Below are positions 22,801-30,095 of a stretch of 30,095 bases of DNA, in pieces. The stretch covers positions 1 to 30,095 of the forward strand of contig JAQWJM010000090.1 in assembly GCA_029248335.1 (NCBI GenBank). The letters run 5' to 3'. The position numbers and the translations under genes were made by a program. The notes under the pieces are model-generated. The model saw only the letters and a program-made list of their open reading frames with translations, did not search any database and was not told where the DNA came from. Every line of letters begins with the position of its first letter. Positions within the stretch are counted from its first letter, which is position 1. The stretch comes from UBA12014 sp029248335 (GTDB lineage Bacteria; Planctomycetota; Phycisphaerae; Phycisphaerales; SM1A02).

Positions 22801-25190
22801 CCGGTGGATCGGCGCCGCTGATCGCTCGAGGCGTCGCCCGGATCAAGATCGATCGGGAACCCCATCGCCTGCAGACTGAAATCGTGGCTTCCGATTCGGC
22901 ACGGCCGGGAGAGATGGTCCATCTCGAACTCGGCGTCACCGATTCGAATTCCGGTACGAGCGTCCCGATGGTGCACCTCTGGGCCGTCGAGGAAGGTGCG
23001 CTGCTGGTCACCGATCACCACGCGCCCGACCTCGCCGAGCATTTTCTGAAGGATCGCCGCAGGAAGATCCTCGCCGCCAACACGCTGATCGGCGTGCTTC
23101 CGGAATACGATCGATCCGAAGTGATGGGACGAATCGGCGGTGACCGAGCGGCATCCCGGCGAGAGCCGGTCCCGGTCAGGATTCCGGAGGTCCGGGTCCT
23201 CTGGCGCACGACCATCCCGCTTCCGGCCGATGGTCGTCTCGGCGTCGATCTGGAGATGCCCGAACTCGATGGCGCGATGCGGGTCATGGCCGTGGTGATC
23301 GATGGAGATCGCTACGGATCGACCGAGCACGTCATCGGCGTCACGCCGTCCCTGCAGATGACCGCGGCGTTCCCACGTGCCGCCGCGCCCGGTGATTCCA
23401 TGCGAATTCCGGTCCGGCTCCGGAACAACACCTCCGGGGCCACCACGGCCCGGATCGACGTTGAAGCGGGCGACGGCCTCGACGCATCGATCGAAGCGGC
23501 TTCGGTGATCCTCGACCCCTCCGAGGAGATCGTGTTGGAACTCGAGATCGAGGCCACCGGCATCGGATCGATCCCGATCTCGATCAGCGCGACGCCGATC
23601 CAGGTCGACTCCTCACCCCTCGCCCCATCCTCCACGCGACTCGACCGACACATCGCCGTCCGACCCCCTCATGGACGGTCGAGTGAAGAGCTTCACGTCG
23701 TCGTTCGGCCCGGGGAACGGGTCGACCTGATTCGCGATCATGACCTCGAGGGTCTCGACGGATCGATCGAACTCGTGGTGACCGCTCGGCCGGATACGGA
23801 TCTCGGCGGTGCGATCGACGGACTCATCGAGTACCCGTACGGCTGCGGTGAACAACTCGGCAGCACCATCGGCGGACTTCTCGCCGCACTCAGCGTCGAC
23901 CCATCCCACTCGGGAAGAGATCCCGAGTCGATCCGAACGATGGCGGAAACCGGTTTCCGAAAGCTCTGGAGAATCCAGTGCACCGATGGTTCCATTCCCT
24001 ACTGGTCCGGCAAGAAGGGAGACGACTGGCTCACGGTTCGAACCGCGGCGATCGCACAGGAGGCGGACCGTCTCGGGATCTCGCTTCCGCCGGAGTTCCT
24101 CGACGGCCTCGTCGCCGCGACGGCGAACCGCATCCGGAAGTCGTCGACTCGGGATCTTCAACCACTCGCCGTCCGAGTCCTCGCGGACGCCGGGAGGATC
24201 GATGCCGCGATGCTCGAGGTCGTCACGAACGATTCGGCTCGATTCGCGATCGGCGATCGCGCCCAGATCGCCCACACCCTCGAATCGATCGGCCGCACGG
24301 ACGACGCCGAACGAATCTTCGATTCGATCACGACGCCCGAACTCTCTCCACCCACGGTGGACGGACGCTTCGACTCGGACGTGGTCCAGGCATCGCTCGC
24401 GCTGAACGTCCTGATGTCGCACCGGCCGGATCACCCGCTCATCGTTCCGATGCTCGATTTCATCCTGTCGAATCGGCATGACGGTCGATGGCGCACGACC
24501 TACGAGACGGCCGCCGCGGTGAAGGCGGTCGCGGCGTGGTCCGATCGGCATCCCGCCGATGAAGTGATCGACGGTGAAATCCTGATCGGCGGCGAAAGCG
24601 TTCTCGTCAAGGGTCCGGAAATCGTCCGCCGACGCTTCGAACTACCGGCCGGGACCTCGCTTCAGGATGCCGATGAATTCGCGATCGCGAAGGGCGACGC
24701 ATCGATCCATCTCAACATCGTGACTTCGGGGATTCCCACTCGAGGTCCGTCCGTCGACGTCGAATCCAACGGCATCGAGATCAAGCGGCGGTGGATCGAC
24801 GCGGAGGGCGAGCCCATCGCCTCCGATGCGAAGATCGCCGCCGGTGACTTGGTCGTGGTGGAGGTGGAATACGCCTCCACCTTCGGCCGCGACGTCCCCA
24901 ATGTCGCGATCGTCGAGATTCTTCCGGGCGGGATGGAATTCGAACTACCGATTCTCGTGACCAGCGCCGCCGAAGGCGGTGGATCCGACGCCGTGGATCG
25001 GTCCGAGTTCCGTGACGATCGGCTCATCCTCTTCGACACGGTCACCAAGAAGCGCCAGATCGTGCGGTACACGATGCGAGCGGTCGTGCCGGGATCCTGG
25101 TCGGTGCCGGGGGCGTCTGCGACGTCCATGTACGTCGACGCGATCGAGGCCCGGACCCGGGATCGCAAGGTCGAGATCATCCTCCCATGA
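19845..25190 (+). CDS. Bacterial alpha-2-macroglobulin family protein with thioester motif
   Basis: This 1781-residue envelope protein traps proteases. Features in order: an N-terminal membrane helix (about residues 9-27) without a lipobox Cys; a series of beta-sandwich MG domains, including the hallmark YADRGVHRPGETIHLTG (557 onward); a central region with VLWRTTIPLPADGRLGVDLEMP (MG7-like); the thioester domain with EYPYGCGEQ (C1334 to Q1337), which should form the reactive Cys-Gln thioester; an alpha-helical segment; and the final MG10-like domain (VEILPGGMEFELP, DDRLILFDT, PGASATSMYVDAIEA). A strong AGGAG precedes the ATG. The stop overlaps the ATG of the PBP1C gene, the same pairing as yfhM-pbpC in E. 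coli. The role inferred from the family is protection of the cell envelope from attacking proteases, coupled to peptidoglycan repair by the partner. Confidence 0.93.
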   Translation: MRDARQVQFWIGALALTAINFSVWFLDVADRPDGPSTVRIAFSTSAEAFAKTGRLMLELDRDLYSDSQIGLPIERSPFRIEPPIAGDWMTVAAGMVAFEPHEPPSPGRIYRVALASTHPMFRHHAIDESTLPTIRYEPLDAEGVRLKEVWRPTADKDARRARIEVEFNQPVDRSDLEEALVVSIGGREVDVAITSDRIESIHRFTFPCSANDIIDVMIREDLAGDGGVLSLSRPVRRTFRIAGHLRELRTTTGRGYDGRPWIQMHFDRMLAAGQTVPSIVVDPPVDRFAARIYKQRIYLSGEFRSNRTYAITLEAPLLAEDGSVLRDSVMRSVTFEAPPPVLAFHDRSSQISPEGRFEVAIRHDQVEAMRVTVDRLLDRNIPMLLADVLSTSDLARLSKRVADRTVKMQGDPTEERWTSRLDLESLMERTPGLYHLEISNPDVRWMSERQTLLVSDLAIETQVESDGVLVWVTEIDSGRPVEGAEVTAWAPDQSEIARLVSDDRGIVRIRFEGRACDLVSATAGSDLTYVRLATAAGIDDATLRGRPWSGPIDLALYADRGVHRPGETIHLTGIAREADGRLIPSTPLEVRWTRPDGRRASTRQVMTGDRQGVFHCDVSTDAASMTGTWLATAHLPGDDAVIGRLECPVMPFLPIRLNVESKIAMLADEPDSKIEIDVDGRYLHGGPASGLATTLTMRFDPVTAKIEGRPELTFEPIGDRRTIRRLVRGRLGPDGKTRLSVKPPEAPGAWRMTSVASVFELGGRATASTIRGRIDTARRHLGLGLPAGRVYRPDEVIAIQTLPLLDGEFDESIVPTITIESVEERWQRVRGRNWTRTRTVHPVGTTLTEPILLEEGGTSRELPALPVGTYRVRASMRTPEGVEITTSREFHVSSWMARNRRPSARPDRLRLVPAGGPAGPGDLVDVMIGADFAGLALVTVETDRIHQPQLVELGIGGGMVTVRIPDEVRDTCFVAATLVRPLDPGSGGSAPLIARGVARIKIDREPHRLQTEIVASDSARPGEMVHLELGVTDSNSGTSVPMVHLWAVEEGALLVTDHHAPDLAEHFLKDRRRKILAANTLIGVLPEYDRSEVMGRIGGDRAASRREPVPVRIPEVRVLWRTTIPLPADGRLGVDLEMPELDGAMRVMAVVIDGDRYGSTEHVIGVTPSLQMTAAFPRAAAPGDSMRIPVRLRNNTSGATTARIDVEAGDGLDASIEAASVILDPSEEIVLELEIEATGIGSIPISISATPIQVDSSPLAPSSTRLDRHIAVRPPHGRSSEELHVVVRPGERVDLIRDHDLEGLDGSIELVVTARPDTDLGGAIDGLIEYPYGCGEQLGSTIGGLLAALSVDPSHSGRDPESIRTMAETGFRKLWRIQCTDGSIPYWSGKKGDDWLTVRTAAIAQEADRLGISLPPEFLDGLVAATANRIRKSSTRDLQPLAVRVLADAGRIDAAMLEVVTNDSARFAIGDRAQIAHTLESIGRTDDAERIFDSITTPELSPPTVDGRFDSDVVQASLALNVLMSHRPDHPLIVPMLDFILSNRHDGRWRTTYETAAAVKAVAAWSDRHPADEVIDGEILIGGESVLVKGPEIVRRRFELPAGTSLQDADEFAIAKGDASIHLNIVTSGIPTRGPSVDVESNGIEIKRRWIDAEGEPIASDAKIAAGDLVVVEVEYASTFGRDVPNVAIVEILPGGMEFELPILVTSAAEGGGSDAVDRSEFRDDRLILFDTVTKKRQIVRYTMRAVVPGSWSVPGASATSMYVDAIEARTRDRKVEIILP

Positions 25191-27295
25191 TCGAAGACGT
25201 CGATCATCCGGATGCCGCCGTCGTATCGATCGCGAAGCCCCGTCGAAGACGATGGAGGCGTCGAATGCTGCGAACGACCATCGTTCTCGCCGCACTGGCG
25301 ACCGGATCTTCGGCGGTCTTCGCGATCGCCTGGATCTCGTTCCCACTCCCGATCGACATGCTTCATCCGCACGATGGCGGCGGTCTGGTGCGGGATTCGG
25401 ATGGCGATCCGATCCTCGACGTCGTCGCCGACGACGGCCGAAGACGGCTTCATCTTCGAATCGAGGACGCCGGCCCCTGGATGAGCGACGCGGTCATCGC
25501 GACCGAGGACCTCGCGTTCCGATCGCACTTCGGAGTCGATCCCTCCGCGATTCTCGCGGCGATGCGCGACAATCTCGTCGCCGGCAGGATCGTTCGCGGC
25601 GGGAGCACGATCACCATGCAGGTCGCCGGACTCCGGATGGGTCATCCCCGGACGATCGTGGGAAAGAGCATCGAGATGTTCAGAGCCCTTCAGATCGAAC
25701 GAGCGCACGAGAAGGACGAGATCCTGGAAGCATGGATGAATCTCGCCTCGTTCGGAGGGAACATCGTCGGTGCCGAGACGGCGAGCCATGCATGGTTCGG
25801 AAAGCCGCTCGCGGCCTGTTCGCTTCCCGAAGTCGCCTTGCTCGCCGGTCTTCCGAACTCCCCGGAACGCTTCCGACCCGATCGCCATCCCATCGCCGCC
25901 CGCACGCGACGCGATCTGGTGCTGGACCGGATGCTCGAGGCGGGAATGATCGACGCGGAGACACACCGCCGATCGGTCGGTACGCCGATACTCATCCGGG
26001 AGGACCGTGATTCGTCGAACCATCGACACGCCGGTTGGATGGCGCTGCGGTCCGAGGGGAGAGGGCGTGCGATCGACACCACCATCGACCCGCATGCGCA
26101 GCTTGTCCTCGAGGGAATCGTGGAGGACCATGCACGGGATCTTCCCGAATGCGTCGACGTCTCGATCGTGCTGGTGGAGACCGAGTCCGGTGAGATCCGC
26201 GGCCTCGTCGGGTCGAGCGATCCGACGGATCGGATCGACGGGCAGGTCAACGGCGCCACCGCCCTTCGATCGCCGGGATCCGAGCTCAAGCCCTTCATCT
26301 ACGCGGCGGCCTTCGAAGCGAGGCGACTCGCGCCGGATTCGATCGTCGATGACGTGTCCGTCGACATTTCCGGCTGGCGACCACGGAACATCGATCGTGA
26401 CCACCGTGGTCCGATGCTCGCGAGCGAGGCCCTCCGTGCCTCTCGAAACATTCCCGCCATTCTGATCACTCGTGATCTCGGGACCACCGCCGTCGAGAAC
26501 ACCCTGCGTCGAAGTGGAATTCCACTCCCACTCGGCATCCTGAAGGGAACCGGTCTCGCGGCGGCGGTCGGCGGCGTCGAGGTTCGAGCAGTCGACCTCG
26601 CTGAGGCGTACGCGACCCTGGCCAGAGGTGGAGTCCATCGTCCGATCCGCCTCGTTCCCGACGTTCCCGGTCCGAGTCGAAGGGTGTTCTCGGCGTCGAC
26701 CTGCGCCGCCATCGAAACGTGCCTCGCGGGTCCGGCGACGGATGTCTCGGCGGCGCTGCCGTTCTTCGCGGCGAAGACGGGTACCAGCAGCGGCCGTCGG
26801 GATGCGGTGGCCGCCGGCTGGAATCGAAAATGGACGGTCGTGGTCTGGGTCGGCCGTTTCGATGGAAGAAGCGATCCTTCACTGCTCGGCGGGACCGCGG
26901 CGCTCCCGATCCTTCGCCACGTGCTGCAGGATCCGTTGTTCGTCACGCGACGGACTCCGAGGGATTTCGATCCATGGGAGGTCACCAGTGCCGTGGGTCG
27001 GGTCGATGCGCCAAGGGTTCCCGCGATCCTCGAGCCGCGGGATGGTGACCAACTGCTCTTCGAAGACGGTCCCTGTCTGATCGAACCTCGGTTCCGGATC
27101 GGCACGACGGCACATGTCTTCCTCGACGGCGCTCCGATCGATCATTCCGATCGAACGTTCCTCGTGTCCCCGGGATCACATGAACTCCGAATCGTCGAGC
27201 CGGGAAAACCACCGCATGCGGTCCGTTTCGAGGTGATTCGATCTCGCGAGCGATCACCCGAGGATTCCCGTGCGCTTGGTTTCGGCTACCGTTGA
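25187..27295 (+). CDS. pbpC: Penicillin-binding protein 1C, bifunctional glycosyltransferase/transpeptidase
   Basis: This 702-residue inner-membrane protein has a basic cytoplasmic start (PRRRRWRRR) and one helix at about 30-51. The GT51 domain (about 65-240) carries TEDLAFRSHFGVD with catalytic E107, GGSTITMQ (138-145), KSIEMFRALQIER and NLASFGGNIVG. The transpeptidase domain carries S365-E-L-K (SPGSELKPF), S419-R-N and K530-T-G (FAAKTGTSSGR). The C-terminal BiPBP_C-like domain contains AILEPRDGDQLLFED and SHELRIVEPGK. All catalytic residues appear intact, so it should polymerise and cross-link peptidoglycan. It overlaps the A2M stop by ATGA, indicating translational coupling. The presence of this gene argues for a peptidoglycan wall in this lineage. 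Confidence 0.94.
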   Translation: MIEDVDHPDAAVVSIAKPRRRRWRRRMLRTTIVLAALATGSSAVFAIAWISFPLPIDMLHPHDGGGLVRDSDGDPILDVVADDGRRRLHLRIEDAGPWMSDAVIATEDLAFRSHFGVDPSAILAAMRDNLVAGRIVRGGSTITMQVAGLRMGHPRTIVGKSIEMFRALQIERAHEKDEILEAWMNLASFGGNIVGAETASHAWFGKPLAACSLPEVALLAGLPNSPERFRPDRHPIAARTRRDLVLDRMLEAGMIDAETHRRSVGTPILIREDRDSSNHRHAGWMALRSEGRGRAIDTTIDPHAQLVLEGIVEDHARDLPECVDVSIVLVETESGEIRGLVGSSDPTDRIDGQVNGATALRSPGSELKPFIYAAAFEARRLAPDSIVDDVSVDISGWRPRNIDRDHRGPMLASEALRASRNIPAILITRDLGTTAVENTLRRSGIPLPLGILKGTGLAAAVGGVEVRAVDLAEAYATLARGGVHRPIRLVPDVPGPSRRVFSASTCAAIETCLAGPATDVSAALPFFAAKTGTSSGRRDAVAAGWNRKWTVVVWVGRFDGRSDPSLLGGTAALPILRHVLQDPLFVTRRTPRDFDPWEVTSAVGRVDAPRVPAILEPRDGDQLLFEDGPCLIEPRFRIGTTAHVFLDGAPIDHSDRTFLVSPGSHELRIVEPGKPPHAVRFEVIRSRERSPEDSRALGFGYR

Positions 27296-27366
27296 CGCGA
27301 CGAGCGGCCTCTACAGGTCCCTTGATGCGACATTCGGTCATCCCACCTCGAACACGGGCCTCGATC

Positions 27367-27516
27367 ATGCTCTACACCATCGCCATCGTGCTCATCATCC
27401 TCTGGCTGCTGGGCCTGGTGTCCGGTGCGGCCATGGGACAGTTCGTCCACATCCTGCTGGTCGTGGCCATCGTGCTGATCCTCGTGAGACTGATCGGTGG
27501 CAACGGCCGGAAGTGA
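27367..27516 (+). CDS. Lmo0937-type (DUF5670) mini membrane protein
   Basis: This 49-residue protein is almost wholly hydrophobic: MLYTIAIVLIILWLLGLVSG, then a turn, then HILLVVAIVLILVRLI and a short GGNGRK tail. The two helices and the exact opening MLYTIA...ILWLLGL match the widespread Lmo0937 family of tiny, often stress-associated membrane proteins of unknown function. The frame is open upstream to 27292, but ATG 27367 starts precisely at the family N-terminus. It lies 71 bases after pbpC and 19 bases before a cupin gene, so it may be co-transcribed with either. Confidence 0.8.
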   Translation: MLYTIAIVLIILWLLGLVSGAAMGQFVHILLVVAIVLILVRLIGGNGRK

Positions 27517-27535
27517 TTCCGGATTCCTTCCGACC

Positions 27536-27895
27536 ATGGACATGATCGATCTCGATTCCAAGCTCGAATGCTTCGACGACCACTGGTCGCCTCGAATCGT
27601 CGCCGCGCTGAATGGCCAGGAAGTGAAACTCGCGAAGTTCCTCGGGGCCTTCGACTGGCATGCGCACACCGACGAGGACGAGATGTTTCTCGTGCTTCAT
27701 GGTTCCTTCACCATGGAATTTCGTGATCGATCGGTTCGATTGGGGCCCGGACAGATGATCGTGGTCCCGAAGGGCGTGGAACATCGCCCGGTCGCCGAAG
27801 CCGAGTGCTCGGTGATGCTCGTGGAACCGGCGGGAATCGTGAACACCGGCGATGCGGCGACGAGTGAACGCACCACGACCGGCAAGTGGATCTGA
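27536..27895 (+). CDS. Small cupin-domain protein
   Basis: This 119-residue single-domain cupin has motif 1 as H42-A-H44 ... E49 (WHAHTDEDEMFLVLHG) and motif 2 as VPKGVEHRP (H83), a complete set of metal ligands. Such mini-cupins are similar to mannose-6-phosphate-isomerase-like proteins, but their substrates are usually unknown. ATG 27536 is chosen (ATG 27542 is equally possible) because the GTG further upstream at 27497 lies inside the previous gene. The stop is 15 bases from the stop of the convergent disordered membrane protein. Confidence 0.85.
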   Translation: MDMIDLDSKLECFDDHWSPRIVAALNGQEVKLAKFLGAFDWHAHTDEDEMFLVLHGSFTMEFRDRSVRLGPGQMIVVPKGVEHRPVAEAECSVMLVEPAGIVNTGDAATSERTTTGKWI

Positions 27896-27910
27896 GGGTT
27901 CGACCGCGAT

Positions 27911-29179
27911 TCAGCGCGTTGATGGAGCATCGGCCTGATCGGCGTCGACCGGTGCGCGATCCACCTCGGACGAATCATCCGCCGTCGTCATGGTCGGATC
28001 GCTCGGATCAGCCGGCGCGGTCGCGGACGGTAGAAGACTCGTGAAGGCTTCCGGACCGAGGATCGCGTAGGTCCATGCGACGGGGATCCAGAAGACGAGT
28101 GAGATCGCCGCCACGCTGACGAGACCGTGCACCGACGACGGGAGCAGCCTGAAAGGCAGCGCGGCGAGGCGTGCGATCGGCGAAGTTCCCGCCGGCGACG
28201 GCGCTGGAGCGGATTCCTCGGGCGGCGTGGAGTCAGGGGCCGCCGATGCTTCGATCGCGTCCGGTGCATCCTTCGCTTCCCCGACTTCCAGTGATGGATC
28301 CGGTGTCTCACCGGATCCCGCGGTCGAATCGGAAGCGTCTTCCGCGTCGATCGATTCGGGTCGAGAAGTCGGACTTTCCATCGACGCGGGTGAAACCGAA
28401 TCGATCGGCGGCGTTTCCGGCATGGTCGAACCGGCGTCCGTTCTCGCGAGGGGATCACCCGAAGGAACGGCTTCGACTTCACCAGCGGTCGATCGAAGTG
28501 GCGTGTTGGCGGCCATGGCGTCCAGAGTCGCCACGGCGGATTGCTCGGCGGCGTCCGCCATCTCCATCTCGTTCGTACTCATCGACGACACTGGAGTTTC
28601 GAGCGTGGAATGAACCGATTCCTCGGCTTCGGATTCCTCGGCGATCCGACTCGCCATCAGCGCCTCGAGGGCGGCGGCGGGATTCGTCGCCTCGGCGTTC
28701 TTCGCTTCCGGTTCGACTTCGATGGTCGCAGGCGTTTCACGAGTCGGGGTATCACCGACCGTCGACCGCTCCGGAGAAGACGGCGGTGCTTCCTCTGGAA
28801 TCGCCTTGCCGAAGAGATCGACCTGGGGCCCCTCGGAGCCGAGGTCACGGGCGGCCGGACCGCGCTTGATCCCGTCCGGCTGCAGACCGCCATCCGAAAC
28901 CGCCTCGATCGGTCGCGATTCGACTTCGGCCACCAGCTCATCGGAGAGTCGATCCAGATCGTCCAGGAGTCGCTCCGCGTCCACCTCGGGACGATCGACC
29001 ATGGAATCGGCGTCCTCTTCGGCATCCTCTTCAGCCACGAGCGGCTCTCCAAGCAGTGAACGAGCATCCCGCAGGACGTCCTCGACCAGGCCCTCCGCCG
29101 TGGAATCGCCCTCGGCAAGGGTCTCGTCGGAGTCCGGATCGGACGAGGAGATGGAGTTTTCTTGTGGAGAGTTCGACAT
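27911..29179 (-). CDS. Acidic low-complexity protein with one C-terminal membrane helix
   Basis: This 422-residue protein has no recognised family. Residues 1-335 are rich in Asp, Glu, Ser, Pro, Ala and Thr and look disordered. A short helical stretch, RLLDDLDRLSDELVAEVES (70-88), could be a coiled coil or binding segment. One hydrophobic helix follows at about 350-374 (LVSVAAISLVFWIPVAWTYAIL), preceded by RLAALPFRLLPS, and a 48-residue acidic tail ends the protein. There is no signal peptide, so the long acidic part is probably cytoplasmic. ATG 29179 has an excellent AAGGAG eight bases upstream, and the reading frame has strong codon bias, both supporting a real gene. The role may be scaffold or tether; this is a guess. 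Confidence 0.75.
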   Translation of the reverse strand: MSNSPQENSISSSDPDSDETLAEGDSTAEGLVEDVLRDARSLLGEPLVAEEDAEEDADSMVDRPEVDAERLLDDLDRLSDELVAEVESRPIEAVSDGGLQPDGIKRGPAARDLGSEGPQVDLFGKAIPEEAPPSSPERSTVGDTPTRETPATIEVEPEAKNAEATNPAAALEALMASRIAEESEAEESVHSTLETPVSSMSTNEMEMADAAEQSAVATLDAMAANTPLRSTAGEVEAVPSGDPLARTDAGSTMPETPPIDSVSPASMESPTSRPESIDAEDASDSTAGSGETPDPSLEVGEAKDAPDAIEASAAPDSTPPEESAPAPSPAGTSPIARLAALPFRLLPSSVHGLVSVAAISLVFWIPVAWTYAILGPEAFTSLLPSATAPADPSDPTMTTADDSSEVDRAPVDADQADAPSTR

Positions 29180-29413
29180 GGCGACACTCCTTCATCGGCA
29201 CGAACCCACCTCGACATGCGTTGAACGGAGTTTCCACCTCGGTTATCGAACCTGATCGTTTTTTCCCCATCCGGTGCACTGGATGTGGAGAAGTGGACCG
29301 ACCCCGGAGCGTGCGCCGCACAGATGGCACGGCCAATCCAAGTCGAATGCCTGACTCGGTTTACATCGGATCGGGCCGGATTCGCCGGAAGATGTCGCCG
29401 ATGATCACGGGCC

Positions 29414-29752
29414 ATGCTGGATGATTCAATCATGAGAAGGAACGCGTTGGAGGCGGACGGTCAGTCGACCGACTCCGATCGTCGTGAAACGGACCGGGAA
29501 TCGATCTCCGTGGAGGTGGTGCTCGCCTGGCACTTCAATCCGGATCAGCCTGTTCGCTACCGGTCCGTGGACCTGAGCGACACCGGTATTCGGATCCGCT
29601 CCTCGACCCCGCTCCTCGAGGGGATGACCGGAACCCTGAAGACCATCCTTCCGGAAGGTCGTCACCTCGACCGACCCGTCATGGTCGTCTGGTCCCGGGT
29701 CGGAGGCGAGAACGCATCTCAAGGCTTCGAAGCCGGGCTCCGATTCTTCTGA
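29414..29752 (+). CDS. PilZ-domain protein, putative c-di-GMP receptor
   Basis: This 112-residue protein is a single PilZ domain. The nucleotide-binding motif is complete: R24-x-x-x-R28 in DRRETDRES and D53-x-S-x-x-G58 in VDLSDTGIRI. The later strands (VMVVWSRVGG, GFEAGLRFF) are typical of the barrel. It would bind cyclic di-GMP and pass the signal to an unknown target; no motility or cellulose genes are adjacent. ATG 29414 and ATG 29432 are both possible starts. The 3' end overlaps the convergent ComEC-like gene by 34 bases. Confidence 0.85.
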   Translation: MLDDSIMRRNALEADGQSTDSDRRETDRESISVEVVLAWHFNPDQPVRYRSVDLSDTGIRIRSSTPLLEGMTGTLKTILPEGRHLDRPVMVVWSRVGGENASQGFEAGLRFF

Positions 29753-30095
29753 TCGAGGTTCCGGTGAGGGAGTCGAACGCCGGCCCGGATTCCACTCTTC
29801 GTCGTCGTGACCTCCATCGATCCGTCTCCGGTGATCGTCACGGCGGTCGCACCGTCACGACAGGTCACCAACCGGATCCGCCGCCGTGAGGCAGGACCGA
29901 ATCGATCCGCCTCGAAACGACGCGGACCGGTCGACTGCAGGATGACCCCGGGGACCACCGCTTCGATCAGATCGACGACCACCGGACGCCAGCTGCCGTG
30001 GTGGGGAAGCTCCATGACCCGCGATCGGATGTTCGTCGCGCGATCCATCAATCGAACCACGCCCGCGGTCTCGAGATCACCGAGCAGGAAAAGAT
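29719..30095 (-). CDS. comEC: ComEC/Rec2-like protein, C-terminal part only (cut by the window edge)
   Basis: The frame is open from the window end. The visible 125 codons read LFLLGDLETAGVVRLM ... RVMELPHHGSW, the typical end of the metallo-beta-lactamase-like domain of ComEC (GD[IL]E and PHHGS motifs), followed by PGVILQSTGP and a short divergent tail. Full-length ComEC is a polytopic membrane channel for DNA uptake in competence. Only the C-terminal domain can be judged here, and a stand-alone MBL hydrolase of the same type cannot be excluded. The tail overlaps the PilZ gene on the other strand. Confidence 0.7.
   Translation of the reverse strand, partial: LFLLGDLETAGVVRLMDRATNIRSRVMELPHHGSWRPVVVDLIEAVVPGVILQSTGPRRFEADRFGPASRRRIRLVTCRDGATAVTITGDGSMEVTTTKSGIRAGVRLPHRNLDQKNRSPASKP

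Noticed and set aside
24662..26638. Long minus-strand open frame (658 codons) across the A2M/PBP1C junction
   Set aside because: Both plus-strand genes have complete family motifs here. The antisense product is Arg/Asp/Gly-rich and lacks any domain.

Overview
The window is a contiguous, GC-rich bacterial chromosome segment densely packed with genes. Several features point to the phylum Planctomycetota, most likely class Phycisphaerae: an ECF sigma factor fused by overlap to a large membrane Ser/Thr kinase with a beta-propeller C-terminus, a secreted enzyme carrying a 'GxDLGxLLxxWG'-style dockerin-like segment, small secreted proteins of unknown function, and long acidic low-complexity membrane proteins. 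This assignment is inferred from protein style, not from a marker gene. No rRNA, tRNA, CRISPR array, insertion sequence or prophage was recognised.

Layout. 1-1287: 3' part of a gamma-glutamyltransferase. 1604-5196: pdhA-pdhB-pdhC, the E1alpha, E1beta and E2 genes of a 2-oxoacid (probably pyruvate) dehydrogenase complex, closed by a hairpin with a T-run. 5348-6607: a MetC-like trans-sulfuration enzyme, meeting tail to tail a minus-strand pair (10448 down to 6610) of sigma factor and membrane kinase. 10605-11462: metallo-beta-lactamase-fold hydrolase, divergent from the sigma factor. 11643-13019: a secreted AA10 lytic polysaccharide monooxygenase with dockerin-like and CBM2-like domains. 13107-14107: three small exported or membrane proteins, followed by a strong intrinsic terminator. 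14208-15134: deoxyribose-phosphate aldolase. 15377-16222: a compact soluble Ser/Thr kinase with altered motifs. 17037-16309 (minus): a ROK-type sugar kinase. 17191-19544: an active aldehyde dehydrogenase plus a half-length, catalytically empty ALDH-like partner. 19845-27295: alpha-2-macroglobulin and penicillin-binding protein 1C, overlapping by four bases. 27367-27895: a DUF5670-type mini membrane protein and a cupin. 29179-27911 (minus): a disordered acidic membrane protein. 29414-29752: a PilZ protein. 30095-29719 (minus): the C-terminal end of a ComEC-like protein.

Functional themes. Central carbon metabolism is represented by PDH, DeoC, the aldehyde dehydrogenase pair and the sugar kinase. 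DeoC releases acetaldehyde, and the nearby ALDH pair is a plausible acetaldehyde sink. Signalling is represented by sigma/kinase, the second kinase and PilZ. The envelope is represented by A2M/PBP1C. Polymer degradation is represented by the LPMO. The most unusual items are the LPMO architecture and the split 'active ALDH + dead half ALDH' pair, which resembles a dissected ALDH16. Both are based on motif reading and need profile searches and structural models to confirm.
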